Source: Flavobacteriales bacterium (GTDB lineage: Bacteria; Bacteroidota; Bacteroidia; Flavobacteriales_D; Crocinitomicaceae). Taken from it: a stretch of DNA of 9,298 nt. This document shows, one piece after another, positions 1 through 5,409 of the stretch; within the stretch, counting starts at the first letter, position 1, and every line of letters starts with the position of its first letter. A model generated the notes under the pieces. That model saw only the letters and a list, made by a program, of their open reading frames with translations. It was not told where the DNA came from and did no database searches. The stretch is taken from positions 1 to 9,298 of the forward strand of contig CANHJY010000058.1 in NCBI GenBank assembly GCA_947461185.1. Reading direction: 5' to 3'. The position numbers were made by a program, and so were the translations under genes.

Positions 1-918
1 CATTGCGTTAAATACCAAAAGCGAACAAACGGTTGGTTCACAGAGGAGAATGTAAGGCTTGCAATTAAAAATCATGCGATTAATTTAACAGATAAAAAAC
101 TTAATGATTGGCAGTCAGAATATGGATTTGCAAAATCTACAAAAACTGTCCTCGTCATTATGGCTGGAAACATTCCTTTGGTAGGATTCCATGATTTTAT
201 TTCAGTGCTAATGAGTGGTAACAGAGTTATGTGCAAATTGAGTTCCGATGATTCAACATTGTTACCATTAATCGCAGAAATTCTACTCAAAATAAATCCC
301 AAATTCATCGAAAGAATATCATTTGTTGCCGGTGTAGCTAGTGGATTCGATGCCGTAATTGCCACAGGAAGTAACAATACAATTCATCAGTTTCGAAATT
401 ATTTTAAAAACCATCCTAAAATTCTCCGTAAAAATCGAACTTCATTAGCCGTAATTAGAGGAGATGAAGATGATAAAGATTTTCAACGTTTAGGAAATGA
501 TATTTTTAATTATTTTGGATTGGGTTGCAGGAATGTTGCTCATTTAATCCTTCCTAATAATTTTGATTTAAATAAAATTTTTAAAAACATCACAAGTTTT
601 GGTGATATCATACATCATAACAAATATGCCAATAATTATGATTATTACAGGGCTATTTACATGTTGAATAAAGTGAAATTTCTTGAGAATAATTTTGTAA
701 TATTTATGCAAAGTATGGAACTGAACAGTCCTGTTTCAGTTTTGAATTATCATTATTATGATTCTCAAGAAGACATCGAAAAATATCTAGCTCAACATAA
801 TGAATCTATTCAGGTAATTATTGGAAAGGATTTTACAAATTTTGGTAATTCACAATTCCCTTTGTGGACAGACTATGCGGATAAAATTGATACCATGCAA
901 TTTCTTTTGGATCTTTGA
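1..918 (+). CDS. Acyl-CoA reductase, LuxC family (5' partial)
   Basis: The frame is open from base 1 to the TGA at 916-918, giving 305 codons, so the gene is cut by the window edge and the ATG at 160 is internal. Residues 10-19 of the fragment read NGWFTEENVR, a pattern I know from the start of the conserved part of flavobacterial acyl-CoA reductases. The glycine-rich LVIMAGNIPLVGFHD follows at about 49-63. The motif GLGCRNV places the expected catalytic cysteine at fragment residue 176 (codon 526-528). LuxC-family enzymes are cytoplasmic and reduce acyl-CoA (or acyl-thioester intermediates) to fatty aldehyde with NADPH through a Cys-bound acyl enzyme. About 45-60 N-terminal residues are probably missing. 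In related genomes the gene often neighbours a dicluster ferredoxin and serC, but that cannot be seen here. The true substrate in non-luminous Bacteroidota is unsettled. Family assignment is strong. Confidence 0.88.
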   Translation, partial: HCVKYQKRTNGWFTEENVRLAIKNHAINLTDKKLNDWQSEYGFAKSTKTVLVIMAGNIPLVGFHDFISVLMSGNRVMCKLSSDDSTLLPLIAEILLKINPKFIERISFVAGVASGFDAVIATGSNNTIHQFRNYFKNHPKILRKNRTSLAVIRGDEDDKDFQRLGNDIFNYFGLGCRNVAHLILPNNFDLNKIFKNITSFGDIIHHNKYANNYDYYRAIYMLNKVKFLENNFVIFMQSMELNSPVSVLNYHYYDSQEDIEKYLAQHNESIQVIIGKDFTNFGNSQFPLWTDYADKIDTMQFLLDL

Positions 919-1005
919 ATTAAAAGTCTTTTTTCGAAAATTACAATATAATTTTTTATTCGACGTTATTGAATTTGTCGTTAATAAAAAGGTAACATTA
1001 ACAGA

Positions 1006-1036
1006 TTGTTGTTTTGAAACTTTTTTGTTATGTTTG
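1006..1036 (+). promoter_or_regulatory. Bacteroidota-type promoter for the exbB operon
   Basis: A TTG at 1006-1008 (-33 element) is followed after 20 bp by TATGTTTG at 1029-1036, a full match to the TAnnTTTG -7 consensus of the Bacteroidota housekeeping sigma factor. Transcription would start near 1042, giving a leader of about 27 nt before the ATG at 1069. The position in the 150-bp gap before the first gene of the operon supports it. No clear hairpin terminator for the upstream reductase gene was seen in 919-1005, so some read-through from upstream is possible. Confidence 0.6.
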
Positions 1037-1068
1037 CGACCTAATCGAAAAATTATAAAATTATAGCT

Positions 1069-1902
1069 ATGAGTAAGAATAAAACAATTAGTGGGTTTAA
1101 CTCCTTGATGTCAGTACTTTCAATTGTAGTCTGTCTGGTTGTTGGGGTTTTGATTTATACATACGTCTTTGGTGCTCCCGAAAACTTTGACGCAGAAGGT
1201 GAGCCTGTTCCTTTAGTAGAAGGTGAGGAAGTTGGTTGGTCTGAAAATGTACCACATTATCTTGGAACGATTTATAAAGGTGGTTTCATTGTACCAATTC
1301 TTGTGGCAATAAACTTAATTATCATTCTTTTCTCAGTTGAGAGATTCGTTACTTTGTCTTTGGCAAGAGGAAAAGGAAAATCTGACAAATTCGTAGCTAA
1401 AATTAAGTCAATGCTTGAGAATAAAGAGATTGACTCAGCTATCGAAGCATGTGACAAACAAAAAGGTTCTTTGGCAAACGTAGTGCGCTCTGGATTAGTT
1501 AAATACGATCACATTAAAAATGATAGTGAATCAAATAAGGAGCAAAAAGTTGAGACATTGAAAAAAGAGTTGGAAGAAGCGTCAGCACTTGAACTTCCAA
1601 TGCTTTCTAAAAACATGGTTGTTTTATCAACATGTGCTTCAATTGCAACTTTAATAGGTCTTATTGGAACTGTACTTGGTATGATTCGTTCCTTTGCCGC
1701 AATGAGTGGTGGAGCTCCTGATACGTCGGAATTAGCGACTGGTATTTCCGAAGCCTTGATTAATACATTTTTTGGGATTGCAGGTTCTACAATAGCAATT
1801 ATCATGTTCAACTTCTTTTCTACTAAGATTGACGCGATGACATACAGTATTGATGAAGCTTCTTTTACAATTGTACAAGACTTTTCTGCAAGCCAGAAAT
1901 AA
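1069..1902 (+). CDS. exbB: MotA/TolQ/ExbB proton channel protein (ExbB)
   Basis: This 277-residue inner-membrane protein would be the pentameric proton channel that, with ExbD, drives TonB. Hydrophobic segments lie at about 12-34, 72-93, 183-210 and 226-250. The third holds LIGLIGTVLGMI and the fourth ALINTFFGIAGSTIAI, the channel signature of the family; T201 and T233 appear to match the pore threonines T148 and T181 of E. coli ExbB. A long charged cytoplasmic region lies between helices 2 and 3 (about 98-180). The first helix and the acidic loop after it (37-66) are extra compared with three-helix E. coli ExbB (244 residues), a layout I recall from other Bacteroidota. It is first in an operon with two exbD genes and tonB. 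The ATG at 1069 suits the predicted leader, although no purine-rich ribosome site precedes it. That it serves TonB rather than a Tol or gliding motor is inferred from the neighbours. Confidence 0.93.
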   Translation: MSKNKTISGFNSLMSVLSIVVCLVVGVLIYTYVFGAPENFDAEGEPVPLVEGEEVGWSENVPHYLGTIYKGGFIVPILVAINLIIILFSVERFVTLSLARGKGKSDKFVAKIKSMLENKEIDSAIEACDKQKGSLANVVRSGLVKYDHIKNDSESNKEQKVETLKKELEEASALELPMLSKNMVVLSTCASIATLIGLIGTVLGMIRSFAAMSGGAPDTSELATGISEALINTFFGIAGSTIAIIMFNFFSTKIDAMTYSIDEASFTIVQDFSASQK

Positions 1903-1939
1903 TTTAAAGTAATTATTATCATTTAAAAATAATAAGAAG

Positions 1940-2611
1940 ATGCCAAAGCTTAAAATGCCGAAAAGCTCGCCTTCAATCGACATGACTCCCATGGTTGACT
2001 TGGCCTTCCTTTTGGTTACCTTCTTTATGTTATCAGCTTCTTTTAGAAGTCCAGAGCCATTTGAAGTTTCTTTACCTTCAAGTGTTACTGATAAAGATAT
2101 TCCTAAAAATGCGCTTATTGTTACTGTAGATAAAACTGGTAAAATATTTTTCAATGTCTCAAACCCTGAAGCAAAAGGTGAGGTTCTAGATAATATTGCT
2201 AGTACATACAATATTAAATTTACAGAAGACGAAAGACAAGAATTTCAAATGATGGCAAGTTTTAGCTGTCCAGTGAATAAACTGAAGGAATATATTAATT
2301 CAGAAGCTGAAATTCGAAAAGAAGCATTTCCCGAAGGTATACCTGCAGATACTTCTGAAGCATTAACAAACGAATTGAGATATTGGATTCAATTTGGAGA
2401 TGCTGCAGCTAGAAATACAGGAAGAACCAATTTCGAAGAAGCGAAAATGAAAAATGCTAGCGTTAAAATTGATGATTTTAAACCAAAGTACATTTTACGT
2501 GTAGACGGTGATACTGAATATAGTAAAGCCAAGAAAGTTATAGATGTTTTTAGGGATTTAAACCTGAACAATCTAAATTTTATAACATCCATGGAAATTG
2601 CTCCAATTTAA
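1940..2611 (+). CDS. exbD: ExbD/TolR-family biopolymer transport protein (first copy)
   Basis: This 223-residue protein has a short basic cytoplasmic tail, one membrane helix (about 17-36) and a periplasmic domain. The motif IDMTPMVDLAFLL contains D20, equivalent to the proton-carrying Asp25 of E. coli ExbD. The start of a standard ExbD periplasmic fold follows at about 40-75 (FEVSLP, then a strand-Gly-strand unit), and its end lies at about 183-219 (ILRVDGDTEYSKAKKVIDVF). Between them sits an insert of roughly 80-100 residues, making the protein far longer than E. coli ExbD (141 residues). Upstream spacing to exbB is 37 nt, and AAGAAG just before the ATG could serve as a weak ribosome site. 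It would pair with the ExbB channel and probably with the second ExbD. The role of the insert is unknown. Confidence 0.93.
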   Translation: MPKLKMPKSSPSIDMTPMVDLAFLLVTFFMLSASFRSPEPFEVSLPSSVTDKDIPKNALIVTVDKTGKIFFNVSNPEAKGEVLDNIASTYNIKFTEDERQEFQMMASFSCPVNKLKEYINSEAEIRKEAFPEGIPADTSEALTNELRYWIQFGDAAARNTGRTNFEEAKMKNASVKIDDFKPKYILRVDGDTEYSKAKKVIDVFRDLNLNNLNFITSMEIAPI

Positions 2612-2622
2612 ATTAAAATTCT

Positions 2623-3270
2623 ATGGCAGAAATTGCAGAAGGTGGTGATAATGGCCACGGTAAGAAAGGTAAAAAACGAGCAAAAAAGGGTAATCCTAGG
2701 ATAGACATGACTCCTATGGTTGACTTAGCATTTCTATTGCTGACATTTTTCGTATTAACATCTACTTTCAGTAAACCAAAGGTAATGAGTTTGGTTTATC
2801 CTGCTAAATTGGATAAAAACGATGAAGTGAAACAACCTGAAATAAAAAATGCTATAACATTTTTATTGTCAAAAGATAAGATTTATTACTATTCTGGTAA
2901 ATTTTACGGTAAAGATGAACCGAGTCCAACAGGTCCTACAAAATTAAGTGAAACTGATTTTGGTCCTGATGGAATCAGAAAATTACTAGCAGAAAGAAAT
3001 GAGTTTGTATTAACCGAGAAGTTGACTTTACAGAATAAGCTTAAATCGAAAGAGATAGATACATTAACTTATGACAAACAGTTGATTGATGCTAAAAAAG
3101 ATAAGAAATCTTTGAAGGTACTTATTAAAACCGATGACAAAGCAATATGCAAAAACTTTATTGATCTTATAGATGAATTAAAAATTGCAGAAATTGGTGT
3201 TGTTGCTCCTATAGATGATGATGGATTTTTGGAAGAGGAAAAGGAATTATTAAAACAAAAACTGAAATAA
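2623..3270 (+). CDS. exbD: ExbD/TolR-family biopolymer transport protein (second copy)
   Basis: A 215-residue paralogue of the preceding gene, 11 nt downstream of its stop. The N-terminal tail is longer and strongly basic (Lys/Arg-rich at 14-22, Gly-rich before it). The helix at about 32-50 carries the same IDMTPMVDLAFLL motif, with D34 as the predicted protonatable residue. The periplasmic part starts with VMSLVYPAK and a strand region (about 80-96), then a Lys/Glu-rich, probably helical stretch (about 123-165). It then returns to an ExbD-like LKVLIKTDDKAICKNFIDLIDEL ending (from about 166). The last ~15 residues are highly charged. Apart from the membrane motif the two ExbDs are quite different, which suggests non-redundant subunits. 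As E. coli motors hold an ExbD dimer, a heterodimer is a plausible inference. Confidence 0.92.
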   Translation: MAEIAEGGDNGHGKKGKKRAKKGNPRIDMTPMVDLAFLLLTFFVLTSTFSKPKVMSLVYPAKLDKNDEVKQPEIKNAITFLLSKDKIYYYSGKFYGKDEPSPTGPTKLSETDFGPDGIRKLLAERNEFVLTEKLTLQNKLKSKEIDTLTYDKQLIDAKKDKKSLKVLIKTDDKAICKNFIDLIDELKIAEIGVVAPIDDDGFLEEEKELLKQKLK

Positions 3271-3271
3271 T

Positions 3272-4171
3272 ATGGGTTTTATTTATGTAATTATCGGATT
3301 GGTGGCTTTCGTTACTTTGTACGATTATATCACCTCTAAATCATGGCAACAAATTACTTCAACTGACAGAAATGAATTGGTTTTTAGTCATAGGAATCGT
3401 GGATATGGTGCTTATGTTCTTAGAAAGTATTACGAAAAACGTATGTTACTTTTAACATTAGCATTAATGCTCCTTCTTACTGCAGTTTTTGGAGCTTATT
3501 TCTATATTAGATCACTTCCTGATGAAAAAGAAGAGGACGCTAATTTGATGGGTGAGATGGTTAGTATGGATATGATGAAACCTAAAAAGGAAATGGCACC
3601 ACCACCGCCACCACCGCCACCGCCGCCGCCACCAAAAGAAACTCCACCGCCAGTTAAAACTGTGGCATTTCCACCTCCTATAGTATCTGATAGAGACGAT
3701 GAGGAACCTATCGAAATTCCTGATGAAAATACAAATGTTGGTAAGGAAACAAAAGATGGTGTTGATGATCCTTTTGGCTATAATCCAGATGAAGAGGAAG
3801 GAACACCTGAATTTAAAGAAAACAAGGTTGTTGAACAAAAGGTTGAGCCCTATACCTTCGTTGATGAGGAGGCTGAGTTCCCTGGAGGTTTCGCAGGCAT
3901 TATGCAGTTTATAAACGATAACTATAAATACCCAGATATTGCAAGAGAAATGCAAATACAAGGTAAATTGTATGTACGTTTTGTTGTTAATACAGATGGA
4001 ACCGTTTCAGATGTTTCAATAGAACAAAAGATGGTACCTTCCTGTCCGGAATGCGATACTGAAGCATTGCGTGTTATACGCAAGCTAAATGGCTGGAGAC
4101 CCGGAAAAATTGCTGGAAGAAGCGTGCCTCAGTGGTACATACTCCCAATATCACTTTCACTAGGTAGTTGA
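3272..4171 (+). CDS. tonB: Energy transducer TonB
   Basis: This 299-residue protein links the ExbB/ExbD motor to outer-membrane TonB-dependent receptors. Its parts are, in order: a hydrophobic N-terminus (2-17); a basic segment with RNELVFSHRNRGYGAYVLRK (33-52), typical of one Bacteroidota TonB class; a membrane helix (58-79); a Met/Lys-rich stretch; twelve consecutive prolines (110-121) with further Pro-rich sequence to 136; a long acidic periplasmic linker (140-203); and the C-terminal TonB domain (about 204-299). That domain has YPDIAREMQIQGKLYVRFVV, the TDGTVSDV turn, EALRVIRKLNGWRPGK and a final strand pair, all standard. It carries an unusual CPEC (C258, C261). The start codon lies one base after the exbD stop, implying translational coupling. 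No other ATG occurs before M58, so the N-terminal helix is probably real. Confidence 0.93.
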   Translation: MGFIYVIIGLVAFVTLYDYITSKSWQQITSTDRNELVFSHRNRGYGAYVLRKYYEKRMLLLTLALMLLLTAVFGAYFYIRSLPDEKEEDANLMGEMVSMDMMKPKKEMAPPPPPPPPPPPPKETPPPVKTVAFPPPIVSDRDDEEPIEIPDENTNVGKETKDGVDDPFGYNPDEEEGTPEFKENKVVEQKVEPYTFVDEEAEFPGGFAGIMQFINDNYKYPDIAREMQIQGKLYVRFVVNTDGTVSDVSIEQKMVPSCPECDTEALRVIRKLNGWRPGKIAGRSVPQWYILPISLSLGS

Positions 4172-4183
4172 TTTTATAAATAT

Positions 4184-4208
4184 TCCCCGTTCATCGGGGA
4201 TTTTTTTT
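4184..4208 (+). terminator. Rho-independent terminator after tonB
   Basis: A 6-bp GC-rich stem (TCCCCG at 4184-4189 with CGGGGA at 4195-4200) closes a five-base loop and runs straight into eight T residues (4201-4208). It starts 12 bp after the tonB stop codon, as expected for the end of the exbB-tonB operon. The next gene begins only 7 nt past the T run, so the hairpin may instead act as a partial terminator that sets the level of downstream genes. Confidence 0.8.
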
Positions 4209-4214
4209 ATTCAA

Positions 4215-4424
4215 TTGAAAATTATTTCTTCATTAACAGGATTTGTTGTAATTGTATCAAGCTTAACGCTTGTCTATTTTTTTACATTTACAGATATTGC
4301 ATTGGATCAAATAAATGGATTCAAAAGAACAGTTTTAATTCTTTTCTTATTGGTTTATTGTGCGTATAGATCTTTTAGATTATTTAAGGTATTAAAGAAT
4401 GAAAAAAATGATTCAGAAGATTAG
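4215..4424 (+). CDS. Small two-helix membrane protein of unknown function
   Basis: The frame encodes 69 residues with two predicted membrane helices (about 5-25 and 37-55), a basic segment between and after the second (RSFRLFKVLK) and an acidic tail. There is no in-frame ATG. The best start is the TTG at 4215, because it includes the whole first helix; a later TTG near 4302 would leave only one. The second helix followed by YRSFRLFK resembles small membrane proteins that I recall near TonB/PstS genes in other Bacteroidota, but I cannot name a family. It overlaps the next gene by 26 nt, which suggests translational coupling with the PstS-like lipoprotein and supports it being real. No ribosome site is visible, and the start sits directly behind a terminator hairpin. 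The protein probably lies in the inner membrane; its role is unknown. Confidence 0.6.
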   Translation: MKIISSLTGFVVIVSSLTLVYFFTFTDIALDQINGFKRTVLILFLLVYCAYRSFRLFKVLKNEKNDSED

Positions 4425-5334
4425 GAATAATATTTATTTACTATTGTTTTTGGTGACTTCTTTTCTTACATCGTGCAGCCAAGTTAAGAAAGGAGGAGGG
4501 GATACGCACAGGGTTGGTAATGTTGACTTTTTTGTTGACGAATCCTTTCGGCCTCTTTTTACCACAAGTGTTGATACCTTCAAAGGTTTAAATCCGAAAG
4601 CGAATATCAATGCAATCTATGAGCCGGAAGGGATTATAATTAATAAATTCCTTAATGATTCCATAAAGGCGATTTGTGTTTCACGGAATTTAACAGAAGA
4701 GGAACGATTGTTCCTAAACAAAAAGAAAGTAAACATACAAACAGATAAAATAGCAACCGATGCAATAGCTTTAATTGTTAATGATCTCAATATAGATACA
4801 AATATTTCAATTGAAAATTTAAAAAAGATACTTAATGGCGAAATTGATACATGGCAGCATTTTAAAACAAAAATTAATGTGGTTTTTGATAAAACCAACT
4901 CAGCGAATTACAATTATTTGAGAAAATTAGTCCAAGTCGATAAATTTCCATTAAATGTTTTTGCAGTTGAGAGTAACCAAGAAGTTATTAATTATGTAAA
5001 AAACAATAAAAGTGCACTAGGTATTATAGGTCTTAATTGGATAAGTGATTCTGATGATCCCAAAGCAGTAAATTTTATGAAAGGTATTACCGTTATGGGG
5101 GTTTCATCAAAGGAGGGAGGTGAATACTTTAAGCCATTTTCTGGTTATTTATATACCAAAGAATATCCACTTACTCGCGAGATTTGGATTTTAAATAAAG
5201 GCAGTAGAAATGGTCTTCATACGGGGTTGGTTTTATTTATGAAGGGAGAGAAAGGACAGATTATAGTTGAAAAATCAGCACTTGTTCCCGCAAATGCGCC
5301 AATTAGACTTATTGAAATTAGTACTGAAGAATAA
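4399..5334 (+). CDS. PstS-like periplasmic substrate-binding lipoprotein
   Basis: This 311-residue protein has a lipoprotein signal: a basic N-terminus, a hydrophobic core (12-22) and the lipobox LTSC with C26 as the lipidated residue. A glycine-rich linker follows, without the acidic residues after Cys that mark surface-exported lipoproteins in some Bacteroidota, so a periplasmic location is more likely. The mature part reads like the PBP-like fold of phosphate-binding PstS. It has FVDESFRPLF (44-53), VSRNLTEEE (94-102), IATDAIALIVN (118-128), a Gly-Glu-x-x-x-Trp element (147-152) and FDKTNSANY with S168 (163-171). The end is KGEKGQIIVEKSALVPANAP (282-301). In classical systems PstS hands phosphate to PstCAB. 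No such genes are nearby, so the ligand and role are inferred only from the fold. It overlaps the small membrane gene by 26 nt and lies in a TonB/TPR neighbourhood. Confidence 0.85.
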   Translation: MKKMIQKIRNNIYLLLFLVTSFLTSCSQVKKGGGDTHRVGNVDFFVDESFRPLFTTSVDTFKGLNPKANINAIYEPEGIIINKFLNDSIKAICVSRNLTEEERLFLNKKKVNIQTDKIATDAIALIVNDLNIDTNISIENLKKILNGEIDTWQHFKTKINVVFDKTNSANYNYLRKLVQVDKFPLNVFAVESNQEVINYVKNNKSALGIIGLNWISDSDDPKAVNFMKGITVMGVSSKEGGEYFKPFSGYLYTKEYPLTREIWILNKGSRNGLHTGLVLFMKGEKGQIIVEKSALVPANAPIRLIEISTEE

Positions 5335-5372
5335 TCTGTTTTAAATATATTTAAACATTTTAATTTATAATT

Positions 5373-5389
5373 TTGGCAGGACAATTGTA
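5373..5389 (+). promoter_or_regulatory. Possible sigma-54-like promoter before the TPR gene
   Basis: The sequence TTGGCAGGACAATTGTA matches the -24/-12 layout of sigma-54 promoters (TTGGCACG-N4-TTGCA) with correct spacing and two mismatches. One mismatch replaces the important GC of the -12 element with GT. Transcription would start near 5400, only about 10 nt before the ATG at 5410. A housekeeping-type -7 element, TAATTTTG, overlaps it at 5368-5375 but lacks a TTG at the expected -33 distance. One of the two may drive the TPR gene; the sequence alone does not decide. Confidence 0.35.
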
Positions 5390-5409
5390 ATTCAATAGAA
5401 AACATTAAA

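Noticed and set aside
961..980. CGAC...GTCG inverted repeat in the gap before exbB as a terminator or operator
   Set aside because: Only four base pairs with a 12-base loop and no T run; chance is likely in this AT-rich gap.
821..1066. 81-codon plus-strand frame overlapping the reductase end and the gap
   Set aside because: It is out of frame with the reductase, has unlikely composition in the gap, and runs through the predicted exbB promoter.
1509..1922. 137-codon minus-strand frame inside exbB
   Set aside because: Antisense shadow of conserved channel helices; no recognisable protein features.
1732..2211. 159-codon minus-strand frame across the exbB/exbD junction
   Set aside because: It lies antisense to two well-supported genes, shows no family pattern, and the plus-strand proteins there are clearly conserved.
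3599..3660. CCA/CCG repeat as a possible phase-variation tract
   Set aside because: The unit is three bases, so length change only alters proline number and cannot switch the frame.
3512..3961. 149-codon minus-strand frame rich in Trp and Arg opposite tonB
   Set aside because: It is the reverse complement of the proline-rich and acidic tonB segments; its odd composition comes directly from the poly-Pro codons.
4489..4500. Strong Shine-Dalgarno-like AGGAGG sequence inside the PstS-like gene
   Set aside because: It encodes the KKGGG linker after the lipidated Cys, no plausible in-frame start follows at the right distance, and Bacteroidota rely little on such sites.
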